Source of the DNA: Bacteroidota bacterium
GTDB lineage: Bacteria; Bacteroidota; Bacteroidia; Bacteroidales; Paludibacteraceae
Direction of reading: 5' to 3'
Assembly: GCA_023391625.1 (NCBI GenBank)
Contig: JAEWAN010000006.1
Location: forward strand, 124,001-188,000
Length of the DNA stretch: 64,000 nucleotides
Shown piece by piece: positions 41,997 through 50,625 of this stretch (positions are counted from its first letter, which is position 1; every line of letters starts with the position of its first letter). A model generated the notes under the pieces. It did no database searches and was not told the DNA's origin. It saw only the letters and a list, made by a program, of their open reading frames with translations. The position numbers and the translations under genes were made by a program.

Positions 41997-42025
41997 CAAA
42001 CCATCCGGAAAACCCGGATGGTTTG
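41997..42025 (-). terminator. Terminator of the DUF2264 gene
   Basis: A 12-bp perfect stem (CAAACCATCCGG with its complement) followed on the minus strand by CTGTTTTTG, 23 bases past the stop codon. Confidence 0.85.
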
Positions 42026-42047
42026 CCATTAAAACTAAAATACGGAA

Positions 42048-44084
42048 TTAATTGAAGGTTATAACCTTTTCAGATTGATCTGTCAATACAATCTTTACCG
42101 TCTTATTGTCATCTGAGATATTTACGGATTTTACCGGAGTTAATTCATTACGATTGAAAGCCTTATCTCCTTGTTTCCACAACTCAAGCGTTACATAAAT
42201 CTTTTCGTTTTCTACTCGGTCAGTAGCATTTATCACTTCACAAACTTCACTTACCGGATGCAAGCCTTCCGCACGGACAAACTCCATACCACCCCATCCT
42301 GCCAAAGAAGCCATGGCCAGACGATACTCTCCATTTTCCAGGATGTAAACATTCTCGTCACCGAACTGACGTATAGTCTGTCCCAACGGACGTTCCAACT
42401 GAGGCAAAGAATAATGACCTAAACGAATGTCCGTAGCTACCGGTGTAGTTACTTTATCCACTCTCAAAATACCGTTAGGCAATGGTATGTCTGCCAACTG
42501 GAACTTAATATCATGATTTGTTTCCAGTATTGCATCACGACGGTAAACCCCATCTTCAAAGCCTTTAAATGTATAAAGGCGTAAAACTTCCCATTCGTTT
42601 TTACCGTTTTTCACAGCATAGTTCATAGAAACTTCGCCGTTTTTGCCATCTGCCATCCAAGGGAACTGGCTGTTATATGAAAGTTTGTTATAATTCTCAC
42701 TACTGCGGAATAACTGCCAGTCTGCAGCCACAGTTTCATGACACCATGCACGAATTTCAGAAGCACCGCTATTCGGATAATCTGTAATCAAGATATTGGA
42801 TCCTTCCTGGAATTTATTATAGACATCTCCTTTTTTCAACTCATTATCCCATGCTCCACGATTTTCTATTGCAGTCCAGAAAATGTTATCTTCCGGAAGG
42901 AGCAGACCCAGGAATGCTTTACCACACCAATATACGCTACCACGACAGCTGTATATCTGTACAGCCGGTTCAAATGCGCCATAAAAACCTAAAGTAGGCA
43001 CACGGTCCTGAAGGAAATGAGGATTCTGAAGGAATTGCAGGATAGTGCTTGAAGCGATATAACGCATCCAACCGTAATTGATAGAAGAATCATTCAGGAA
43101 TCCTAACATTGGGAATGGAACAATAGCTCCGAAACGGTAACAAATACTGCGTCCCCACATAACCATCTGTCCGTTCTTATTAAACGCATACGGATAATTA
43201 CCAGCAAGATCCTTTAGGTTGGCCATAAATTGTTCCGCATATTCCGGATAAAATTTCTTACCGTATAATTCCGACCATACCGGGCCATACATCTGGAATG
43301 CCCACATACTATAATAGTCGAAAGCAGGATTATCATTATACCAGCCCTGTCCGCGATAAAAAGCCAGCGATTCTTCCAGATATTTTACCAGTAAAGTTTC
43401 GTTCACTTCATAACCCTGATCTTTAAAGAAACTCAAAACAAAGATATTGAAGAATTTCCAGTTAGAGTCAACAGTAGGTCCGTCGCCATAGCTAAGCATT
43501 ACGGCAGCCAAAGCATCTTTTTGTTCTTGCGTCATCGGCTCCCATAAAATTTCAGGGATAACAGACAGTGAAATGGCCAAAGCACCGAATTCCACCAAAT
43601 TCTGGTGAGGTCCACCATTAGGAGAACGGTGTTTAATATAACTTGGGCTTTCCGGATTAATCAGGTTTAAAAGCTGATGTTGGTAATACTCTGCTACTTT
43701 GATGTTATTCAATACTAAATCCGGCTTTTCTCTTAATAGAGGAGCTGCCACAAACAACGTACGGCAAAGACCTTCCAGCTTTTCGGTAGGAACCTGTCCT
43801 TCATTACGGGGATAACTTTTCCCCGGTTGTTTCGGGAACTGCATCGGATCATCCAGGTTGTGAATATAACTAAATGCTCCGCTCAGCAGGTATTCTGCCG
43901 CATCAACCCAGTGCTGACGGGTAACACCGGTCAAAGGACTTTGCTGATAATCCGGTTGCTGAACTACAAATACATTTTTGGGGAGTTTCTTTTCTTTCTT
44001 GGTTTCCTTTGCACACGAAGCCGTGAAAAAAAGGATAAAAGCCATTGACAATAATGAAATGGTCTTCAATGTTTCTTTCTTCAT
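42048..44084 (-). CDS. DUF2264 lipoprotein
   Basis: The 678-residue product begins with a lipoprotein signal (FFTASCAKE, Cys near 24). The body matches DUF2264: an N-terminal alpha-rich region with TRQHWVDAAEYLLSG and LEGLCRTLFVAAPLL (residues about 55-120), WKFFNIFVLSF, DYYSMWAFQMYGPVWSELYG, GRSICYRFGAIVPFPMLG and WCGKAFLGLLLPED, then a beta-rich C-terminal third. The fold is that of (alpha/alpha) toroid enzymes such as unsaturated-uronate hydrolases or lyases, so a role in polysaccharide breakdown is plausible but unproven. It has its own promoter and terminator and no adjacent SusCD genes. Confidence 0.85.
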   Translation of the reverse strand: MKKETLKTISLLSMAFILFFTASCAKETKKEKKLPKNVFVVQQPDYQQSPLTGVTRQHWVDAAEYLLSGAFSYIHNLDDPMQFPKQPGKSYPRNEGQVPTEKLEGLCRTLFVAAPLLREKPDLVLNNIKVAEYYQHQLLNLINPESPSYIKHRSPNGGPHQNLVEFGALAISLSVIPEILWEPMTQEQKDALAAVMLSYGDGPTVDSNWKFFNIFVLSFFKDQGYEVNETLLVKYLEESLAFYRGQGWYNDNPAFDYYSMWAFQMYGPVWSELYGKKFYPEYAEQFMANLKDLAGNYPYAFNKNGQMVMWGRSICYRFGAIVPFPMLGFLNDSSINYGWMRYIASSTILQFLQNPHFLQDRVPTLGFYGAFEPAVQIYSCRGSVYWCGKAFLGLLLPEDNIFWTAIENRGAWDNELKKGDVYNKFQEGSNILITDYPNSGASEIRAWCHETVAADWQLFRSSENYNKLSYNSQFPWMADGKNGEVSMNYAVKNGKNEWEVLRLYTFKGFEDGVYRRDAILETNHDIKFQLADIPLPNGILRVDKVTTPVATDIRLGHYSLPQLERPLGQTIRQFGDENVYILENGEYRLAMASLAGWGGMEFVRAEGLHPVSEVCEVINATDRVENEKIYVTLELWKQGDKAFNRNELTPVKSVNISDDNKTVKIVLTDQSEKVITFN

Positions 44085-44468
44085 GGGGTTAAATTAAATT
44101 ATTCATTGATAGTTATTAAAATCAAAGCAGGTATACCGAAGGGTATCGTTTGGACAAAAATACTCCTTTTTATTTAAATACAAATAGAAAATAGTGACGT
44201 ATATAGACTAAAAAGGTTCAATTTTGAATCAACAATCATGCGACAAGGATTACTGAATCGGATTGATTATTCTTTTTACACGGGATAACTTTTTTGCAAA
44301 GCAACATGAACCGGTTAAAAACCGGAACAAATATCATATTTCCGGCAACAAAATGCTGAAACTATGAGCCTGCCCCAGCTTCTATACTCCACACCTGTCC
44401 GATACGGATTGAATACAGGAGACAATCCGGTTACTTACCGGACAGATTTCCTCAAACAAACATCTCTG
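44085..44468. other. Intergenic stretch between DUF2264 gene and restriction cassette
   Basis: It holds the DUF2264 promoter (44155-44184), a 12-base palindrome TTCAATTTTGAA at 44217-44228 that could be an operator, and near 44395-44445 competing hairpins (CTGTCCG with CGGACAG; TCCGG with CCGGA) without a clear T-run, perhaps the 3' region of the endonuclease transcript. No gene is seen. Confidence 0.4.
44155..44184 (-). promoter_or_regulatory. Promoter of the DUF2264 gene
   Basis: On the minus strand TTTG (44184-44181), 18 bases, TATTTTTG (44162-44155); about 70 bases before the ATG. Confidence 0.6.
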
Positions 44469-46433
44469 TCAGAGTTTAGCAGCTAAATCGTCAGTATACC
44501 ATTTATTCGGAGCGGTCACAGACTGGTAGGCATTTTCAAAAAGAGGATATAAAGCTTCATACCTGATTCCTCTCCTTATTATCGTTTTAAGCTCCGAAGT
44601 TTGGAATGGAATTATTTTCATTCCTTCGACACACTTCTCACCGTCGCTCGAATAATATTGCATATTCTTCCGCCCCCGGAAATCCGACACCACATTAACG
44701 TGCAAAAACGTGGTTACAAATAAAGCATAAGCTTTTTGTTCTTCATGGGACAACAAATAATCCCCCAAATGCCGGGATACCGGTTCCATTTCCATACGAC
44801 GCTGACTCACACGGTCTGCAAGTGTCAGTTCAATCAACAAGGAATGTTTAGGATAAACGGAAGTAGCCTCATACTGGTATGTAATGTCTTCACTTCCTCC
44901 GGCAGCATGCGTTTTCGGAAGCAAATCCGCATCTAAAGACAAATTCAGGAAATCTAAAATGCGCCCTTCCCGGTTGCTTACCTTATACCAAATGATACCG
45001 ACTATATACTCAAAAATCGTAGGGATATCAGCGTTATTCGTCACAAGGGCACGAATATTACTATCATTACGGGCTTCAAAATCGCTCAACAGTTCCAGAA
45101 GTACTTTATCGCTAAACCGCGAATCGATCAGCTCATTAAACCGCCGATGGCGTTCATCATCCACAAATTCCTGAACATCAGCCAACGACTTCACTGCAAT
45201 ACCATAATCCGTCTCCAACTTACGATACAAATCAGAATCGGTCATACGATAATTCGGGATGATATGCTCAAGTCCGCAATCAAAAGGCAATGCATCTGAC
45301 TTTCTAAAAGCAATCTCTTTTAAATTGCCCATACACAAGTTGAAAAAACATTTTGGAACCAATGTCAATTCCACCCGACCGTCTTTAAAAGAAACCGTAT
45401 CCGTTATTCCGAAATAGCGTTTATTAAGGTCATAATAATCAGCAAGGGTAGCCTTTGCCTTAAAAAGATGCATCAACTTAAAGAACTGCTCTTTAAGTTC
45501 CGTCTCCGTCTCACAGCCTAACACAGGCACCCGGTTAAGAGCAGCGGCCCGTAACCGCCTTATCTTCAAAATGCTTGTCGTCTTAAAAAACAGCTTCTTC
45601 CAGTGCACGCCAATGGTTATCATGCTACACGCATTCAATAGGTCAATCAACGACTCACCGGAATTCTTATCCAGATTTTTTAAAGCTACATATAAAGAAT
45701 AATAAGGTTTATCATATTGCTTCGCTCCGGGTTTACGGCTTTTACGATTCATACCGACCTTACAAATCAGGTCTTCCGTAACAGGATTAGCCATCAATTC
45801 CCGATATGCCTCCTGATAGTTATCCATAGTCATTAATGTATTGACTATGACTTCATCCACAGAAGTCTGTCCCTTCCGCAAACGCTTGATTTCATCCACA
45901 ATAAAACGGAACTTTTCTTCAGACGTAATCAGAGGCAATAAATAAGTAAACTCATCTTTAGTCAGATATTCCAACTCTTCCAGAACCAGAATAAGCACAA
46001 TAAAAGGTCTTACAATATCTCCGTCAATATTGTTGCTTGTTTTCAACAACTGTTTGAAATAAATATAACTATCCGAAGGTACCTGAAGCAGATTATCGGG
46101 AGCAAAATTCCCGGTGACTGCAATTTTACGCAATGCTTCCCCTACTTCCGTCAGCAATCGGTTTTCTGAAATTAACCCTAAGTCAATAAGTCCGGAAGTC
46201 TTTTCACGGGCATCTTTCGGTTTATTGTTAGCTGCTCCGGTGAGGAACCCGTTATCATGCATAAAATCATAATAAGCAGCCTGCAAGACATCGTTCCCCG
46301 ACCAGACCTCGCCCGAATGTTCTTTCCAAAATGAGGCAAGCAACTCCAACTGCTTTTCAATTTTCACATTGAAATCGGCAGTCCGGAAACTGGTAGTTCC
46401 AAGTGACCAGCAATAACTCTTGTAAGTGTACAT
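44469..46433 (-). CDS. AlwI-like type II restriction endonuclease
   Basis: The 654-residue cytosolic protein resembles the AlwI family of endonucleases: N-terminal YCWSLGTTSFRTADFNVKIEKQL, a helical recognition part, and a C-terminal nuclease part where AGGSEDITYQYEAT, then LLIELTLADRVSQRRMEMEPVSRHLG (residues about 540-575) has the Glu-x-Thr arrangement of a PD-(D/E)xK-type core (WPH-like: Glu of LIELT after the Asp/Glu-rich strand). AlwI cuts outside the asymmetric GGATC site; the site of this enzyme is inferred only from the family. It starts three bases after the second methylase, and two D12-class methylases fit an asymmetric site that needs one enzyme per strand. A nicking role is the main alternative. 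Confidence 0.8.
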   Translation of the reverse strand: MYTYKSYCWSLGTTSFRTADFNVKIEKQLELLASFWKEHSGEVWSGNDVLQAAYYDFMHDNGFLTGAANNKPKDAREKTSGLIDLGLISENRLLTEVGEALRKIAVTGNFAPDNLLQVPSDSYIYFKQLLKTSNNIDGDIVRPFIVLILVLEELEYLTKDEFTYLLPLITSEEKFRFIVDEIKRLRKGQTSVDEVIVNTLMTMDNYQEAYRELMANPVTEDLICKVGMNRKSRKPGAKQYDKPYYSLYVALKNLDKNSGESLIDLLNACSMITIGVHWKKLFFKTTSILKIRRLRAAALNRVPVLGCETETELKEQFFKLMHLFKAKATLADYYDLNKRYFGITDTVSFKDGRVELTLVPKCFFNLCMGNLKEIAFRKSDALPFDCGLEHIIPNYRMTDSDLYRKLETDYGIAVKSLADVQEFVDDERHRRFNELIDSRFSDKVLLELLSDFEARNDSNIRALVTNNADIPTIFEYIVGIIWYKVSNREGRILDFLNLSLDADLLPKTHAAGGSEDITYQYEATSVYPKHSLLIELTLADRVSQRRMEMEPVSRHLGDYLLSHEEQKAYALFVTTFLHVNVVSDFRGRKNMQYYSSDGEKCVEGMKIIPFQTSELKTIIRRGIRYEALYPLFENAYQSVTAPNKWYTDDLAAKL

Positions 46434-46436
46434 ACC

Positions 46437-47381
46437 TTAACCGAAATTTGTAATTAACACTTCATTAGAAGCTTTACTCCTGTCTTTTTTATGATAATTC
46501 GAATTACCATAATGATAATCAAGATGATGAATCACATAATCCGGAGCACGTTCAGCCCACTCCCGAAGGATTTCATTCTCCTTATCCCCGCTCTTCAACA
46601 CATTAGACAATGCAAATTTTATGCCACGTGCATTTGCTTCGTCAAGATAATCAAGCAAATGCCTTTCAAGCTCTGCATTCCATCCGTTACTCTCATTATA
46701 AGTGGCACAAGTTACCAAATACGGCGGATCGGCATAAATCAAGCTTTGCTCGGTAAGCCCATCAAGGCGAACATCCCGAAAATCGACCGAAGAGAATTCA
46801 AATCTCCGGTCTTTTAGTTTATCGGAGAAACGCTGAACTTTTGTTTTCATCCTGTTATTAAAATCTCTTTTCCCTACAGGAAGATTAAATTCTCCTTTGT
46901 TGTTAAAACGGATTTGATTATTGAAAGCAAATATTATCAGGGTAAAGAGCATAAAATAATAACGATCGTCCCGCTCCACACGATTATTCATATCTGTCCG
47001 CAAATGATTGTACTTCTCACGATTAAAAGCACCCAATCCCCTGTTACTCTCACAATGATAAAACGAATACCCGTTTATTTTGCTATCCGACAAACCATAA
47101 TCAGATATGATATCTTCTATCGAAGCAATTACATCCGCAGCCGCATAACGGCGAAACAAATCAAAGATATGGATAATATTAGAGTCAAAATCATTCAGCA
47201 CCACCCTGCCCGCCAAAGCATTGACCCCGACATTTCCTCCCCCGCAAAACAAATCGACCAGCACATCTATATTCCCAGGGAATAATGGCATAATCTGCGA
47301 AAGCAGCTTAAACTTTCCCCCTGTATAATTAAGCGGCGACTGCACCCAATCCGGACTGTTTTTTAATCGTTGCAGACACAT
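46437..47381 (-). CDS. D12-class (Dam-family) DNA adenine methyltransferase
   Basis: The 314-residue enzyme carries the D12-class motifs: SPLNYTGGKFKLL (motif X, near residue 16), VDLFCGGGNVGVN (motif I, near 40) and the catalytic YADPPYLVT (motif IV, near 205). It would methylate adenine N6 in the recognition site and protect host DNA. Its start codon overlaps the end of the HTH-methylase gene by 19 bases, and the endonuclease begins three bases after its stop, so the three form one operon in which protection is made before cutting. It presumably modifies the strand not covered by the fused methylase. Confidence 0.9.
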   Translation of the reverse strand: MCLQRLKNSPDWVQSPLNYTGGKFKLLSQIMPLFPGNIDVLVDLFCGGGNVGVNALAGRVVLNDFDSNIIHIFDLFRRYAAADVIASIEDIISDYGLSDSKINGYSFYHCESNRGLGAFNREKYNHLRTDMNNRVERDDRYYFMLFTLIIFAFNNQIRFNNKGEFNLPVGKRDFNNRMKTKVQRFSDKLKDRRFEFSSVDFRDVRLDGLTEQSLIYADPPYLVTCATYNESNGWNAELERHLLDYLDEANARGIKFALSNVLKSGDKENEILREWAERAPDYVIHHLDYHYGNSNYHKKDRSKASNEVLITNFG

Positions 47382-48706
47382 ACAAATAAACGTTCCTGGT
47401 TGTCTTCTATTTTAGATTTACCTGTTGTAAAGGCTTTATGCGAACGCGAGAAGACACTTACCCGTCCTTTGGCCTCCAGCACCCTCATAATATCCGTATC
47501 ATCCATCTTGGCATTTGAACGTCCATTCCCCTTTTTAGCCATATTATTATAAGACAGTACAATATATCTCGTATGCAGATTCTCAACAAGATCGGCAAAA
47601 GCATCAGCAGCCTTCATTGTACAGAAATCACTTTTCTTATCCTTCTGGGCAAATTTGCCGGCCACGCCCTTAACTTCCGGTTTTTCCCAACGGACAAGAT
47701 TTTCATAAAGGTGATAAGCATCACAATACTGCCTGGAATTATACGGAGGATCCATATACACTATGTCTGCAAAAATATAGCGAGCCAAATTATTGCTATT
47801 ATCCTGGTATATTTCCACATTTTCACAACTCTGCGCATCAATCAACCGGAAAGTAAGAAATTTCTTCTCTATTTCTTTTCCCTGGATATAAGCATCAAAA
47901 TGTCCCACAGTATTTGCTATGCGGTCAATATTATAAATCAGAGTAGCAAGAAGAATATAATATTCTTTTTCCGTCAATTCCGCACGCCTGTCTTCTATAT
48001 CCTGACGTACATAACCTATTAACTTTGAAACTCCGTAATCAAAATATTTACCTCCGAAATTTTCAGAGAAATAATTATCCTCAAGAGTGTTGACATCGAT
48101 ACAATTATATTCATTCAGGATAGTATGCAGTTTTTCCTTATCCCAATGTCCGTCGGCAAAGAAGCCTTTGTAAATCACATTATTGGTACAAAGCAAGTCA
48201 TTCATGATAACCCGGTCATATAAAGGGATTGCCTTATGAGCAACCGCACCCGTACCGGCAAAGATATCGCAAAAAGAATAAGCATCCGGACATTCCCGTT
48301 GAATAATCTCCAGAATCCAATCAGTCAGTTTAGCTTTATTGCCAATGTAACGGCGGCTTTCCAAGCCTATGGGTTTGGGAACAAAAGCATTCATGAAAAT
48401 TGAAAGATAACGTTGCCCGTACTTCACCTTTTCTTCCGCCACTCGAAGAGCTTCCATCATAAGATCCGGATATTGTTGTGACAACGTTTCCACTATGCGG
48501 TCACTGGCCAACTGCACAATCAGTTTCTCACTGTCAAGACCATACGTATGCGCCAGTTTAATAAGATGTCCGTCCGTAGGCACTCTCTTACCATTTTCTA
48601 TCCGACTCAGCAACGTAAAATCAATGTCCGCTTCTGTTGCAACCTGCTGGAGCTGCATTCCTTTTTCTTCTCTTATTGTCTTTAATATTTTTCCTATCGC
48701 ATACAT
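47363..48706 (-). CDS. XRE helix-turn-helix fused to D12-class adenine methyltransferase
   Basis: The product (447 residues from the ATG giving MYAIGKILK) begins with an XRE/Cro-type helix-turn-helix of about 65 residues (TIREEKGMQLQQVATEADIDFTLLSRIENGKR), as in restriction-modification controller proteins. Residues about 120-445 form an adenine methylase: RRYIGNKAKLTDWI (motif X), FCDIFAGTGAVAHKA (motif I) and VYMDPPYNSRQYCD (motif IV). A controller fused to its methylase suggests autoregulation of the whole operon. An upstream GTG in frame (48712) is possible. A TTTTGnCA/TGnCAAAA palindrome lies between the promoter and the start, which fits a binding site for this domain. Confidence 0.88.
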   Translation of the reverse strand: MYAIGKILKTIREEKGMQLQQVATEADIDFTLLSRIENGKRVPTDGHLIKLAHTYGLDSEKLIVQLASDRIVETLSQQYPDLMMEALRVAEEKVKYGQRYLSIFMNAFVPKPIGLESRRYIGNKAKLTDWILEIIQRECPDAYSFCDIFAGTGAVAHKAIPLYDRVIMNDLLCTNNVIYKGFFADGHWDKEKLHTILNEYNCIDVNTLEDNYFSENFGGKYFDYGVSKLIGYVRQDIEDRRAELTEKEYYILLATLIYNIDRIANTVGHFDAYIQGKEIEKKFLTFRLIDAQSCENVEIYQDNSNNLARYIFADIVYMDPPYNSRQYCDAYHLYENLVRWEKPEVKGVAGKFAQKDKKSDFCTMKAADAFADLVENLHTRYIVLSYNNMAKKGNGRSNAKMDDTDIMRVLEAKGRVSVFSRSHKAFTTGKSKIEDNQERLFVCVCND

Positions 48707-48716
48707 TGCCACATAC

Positions 48717-48737
48717 TTTTGACATTATGTGACAAAA
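48717..48737. promoter_or_regulatory. Candidate operator of the restriction-modification operon
   Basis: Arms TTTTGnCA and TGnCAAAA face each other across five bases, overlapping the -7 box and ending 11 bases before the first ATG. Position fits an autoregulatory site for the fused HTH domain. Confidence 0.5.
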
Positions 48738-48740
48738 ATA
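48733..48740 (-). promoter_or_regulatory. -7 box of the restriction-modification operon
   Basis: TATTTTTG on the minus strand, 26 bases before the ATG at 48706 and overlapping the palindrome. Confidence 0.5.
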
Positions 48741-48859
48741 CAAAACAAACATTCACAGAAACAACTTTTAAGACAAAAGTTTTCAACAGTTACCAAAGAG
48801 CGGTTACAGTTTTACAGAATTTTTATGCCCAGACCCCGTAAGCCCAATAAAAAAACTTT

Positions 48860-48894
48860 CTCATTATTTAGTCCGATGATATTCTAATAATGAG
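48860..48894 (-). terminator. Terminator overlapping the end of the secreted-protein gene
   Basis: On the minus strand CTCATTATT pairs with AATAATGAG around the last codons and stop, followed by GAAAG and seven T. Confidence 0.65.
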
Positions 48895-49539
48895 CACTTT
48901 TTCACCTTTCAACTTATGCAAAATACTTACAAAGATTTCTTCATTCCTAAAAAAAGAATCGCTATATGGTTCCGGCATATCTCCTCTTTTAATCTTTTCC
49001 TGAAACTGATCCAGTTCTTTAATAACCTGTTTTACTTTGGGAGAATATTCATAAATATACACATGAAAACCAAAATCCATAACAGCCTCATAATAATAAA
49101 ACTTATGCTCCAAAGGCTCACTATTTCCTATCCACTCTTTGTCTTCACAAGTATACATATCCTTCAATATACTAAGCCACAAATACACGTCTTTTACGTC
49201 TACCACAACTACATTCTTAATATCCTTCCGGGACAACACTCTCTGTTCCACCGGTAGGTAAACAGAGTCTGCCACCTCCCATGTTTTGTCATGCACAGCC
49301 TCAATACGGCATGTATATGCCAATATAGAATCACTTTCTTCATATTGAGGATAATTCCACCCGGAAATAGTGTCTCCTTGATTATAATCGCCTATAAAAG
49401 ATCCATAATCCGTATAATAAGTTATCAGCTCCGTACCGTCATTCAAGCGAACCAGAAAAGTCACTTCATATCTCTCATACTCTGCAAAAACGCTTAACGT
49501 AAAAAGGCATAAGCAGGCCAAACCCAGGATTTTTTTCAT
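48868..49539 (-). CDS. Unknown secreted protein
   Basis: The 223-residue product has a signal peptide (MKKILGLACLCLFTLSVFA, cut before EYERYE) and no recognised domain. The mature part has an N-terminal beta-like segment (YEVTFLVRLNDGTELITYY), a central charged part with VVVVDVKDVYLWLSIL near residue 110 and a C-terminal helix with KVKQVIKELDQFQEKI. It may be periplasmic. It lies alone between the restriction operon and tsf and I see no context that suggests a role. Confidence 0.65.
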   Translation of the reverse strand: MKKILGLACLCLFTLSVFAEYERYEVTFLVRLNDGTELITYYTDYGSFIGDYNQGDTISGWNYPQYEESDSILAYTCRIEAVHDKTWEVADSVYLPVEQRVLSRKDIKNVVVVDVKDVYLWLSILKDMYTCEDKEWIGNSEPLEHKFYYYEAVMDFGFHVYIYEYSPKVKQVIKELDQFQEKIKRGDMPEPYSDSFFRNEEIFVSILHKLKGEKVLIIRISSD

Positions 49540-49592
49540 AATAATCTGTTTACTAAGGTTCCAACAAATGTAACATAATAATACGAAAACAA

Positions 49593-49621
49593 AAAAGCAC
49601 CTGCTTGAGGCAGATGCTTTT
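49593..49621 (-). terminator. Terminator of tsf
   Basis: A 12-bp hairpin (AAAAGCATCTGC with GCAGGTGCTTTT on the minus strand, one G-U pair) followed by T-rich sequence, 22 bases beyond the tsf stop. Confidence 0.8.
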
Positions 49622-49642
49622 AATATTATATGAAAAACAGGA

Positions 49643-50461
49643 TTATTCCTGATTCAATGTTACACGTTTAAACGCAGTAGCTGTAGCGTTATTAGCTTTC
49701 AGGTAATTACCTACAGACATTTTACCGTCTTTAATGAAAGCCTGTTCAAGCAATGTAGATTCCTGGAAGAATTTGTTCAAACGACCTTGAGCAATTTTAT
49801 CAAGCATGTTTTCAGGTTTTCCTTCTTCACGTGCTTTTTCACGACCGATTTCAAGTTCAGTATTAATTACTTTTTCCGGAACTGAAGTACGGTCCAAAGA
49901 AACCGGATTCATAGCTGCTACCTGCATAGCTACATCACGCATTACCTGATTTTCAATATTAGCTTCTGCAAATGCAACCACAGTAGCTAATTTATTTCCC
50001 GGGTGAATATAAGCTACAGTTGAACCACCTTCTACAAATTCGAAATAGTCTAATTCCATTTTTTCACCGGTTACACCAGAACGGTCAACAACCAAGTCTG
50101 CAATAGAACGACCATCAATCTGAAGATTTTTCAACGCATCCAGATTAGCAGGTTTCTGAGCCATAGCTGCGTCAAGGATAGATTTAGTCAAAGCGATAAA
50201 ATCTTCATTTTTAGCAACGAAGTCTGTTTCGCACTTCAAAGCCAACACAGCTGCATAACCGCCTTCTGCTGCAGCTAATACGCAACCTTCTGCAGCGTCA
50301 CGATCACTACGTTTTGCTGCAACAGCTTGTCCTTTTTTACGTATAATTTCAATTGCTTTTTCAAAATCGCCGTTAGCTTCGTTCAACGCGTTTTTACAAT
50401 CCATCATACCCGCGCCGGTCATGCTACGCAATTTTGAGATATCTGCCATTGTTACTGCCAT
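49643..50461 (-). CDS. tsf: Elongation factor Ts
   Basis: The 272-residue cytosolic factor has the Ts hallmarks: the N-terminal UBA-like domain with LRSMTGAGMMDCKNAL (residues 11-26), ALKCETDFVAKNEDF near 75 and the dimerisation part to the C-terminus. It exchanges GDP for GTP on elongation factor Tu. A good ribosome binding site (AAAGGAG) lies about 9 bases upstream, rare in this window. It is separated from rpsB by 164 bases containing a hairpin with a T-run, so it may be partly insulated from the ribosomal operon. Confidence 0.96.
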   Translation of the reverse strand: MAVTMADISKLRSMTGAGMMDCKNALNEANGDFEKAIEIIRKKGQAVAAKRSDRDAAEGCVLAAAEGGYAAVLALKCETDFVAKNEDFIALTKSILDAAMAQKPANLDALKNLQIDGRSIADLVVDRSGVTGEKMELDYFEFVEGGSTVAYIHPGNKLATVVAFAEANIENQVMRDVAMQVAAMNPVSLDRTSVPEKVINTELEIGREKAREEGKPENMLDKIAQGRLNKFFQESTLLEQAFIKDGKMSVGNYLKANNATATAFKRVTLNQE

Positions 50462-50541
50462 AATTCTAAGTCTCCTTTATTTATTTTATTAATATATTGC
50501 TTGATTAAGGGATAATAAGCTTGATAGTATTTATTAAAAAA

Positions 50542-50601
50542 AACGAGTTACCGGTTACTAAGAAGACTTGACAGGTCATTTCTCACACCTTGTAACTCGT
50601 T
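50542..50601 (-). terminator. Hairpin with T-run between rpsB and tsf
   Basis: AACGAGTTAC and GTAACTCGTT pair perfectly, 25 bases after the rpsB stop, with eight T following on the minus strand. The loop is long (about 40 bases), so it may act as a partial terminator or attenuator. Confidence 0.6.
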
Positions 50602-50625
50602 ATATGATTGAAAAAAATGTTTCTC

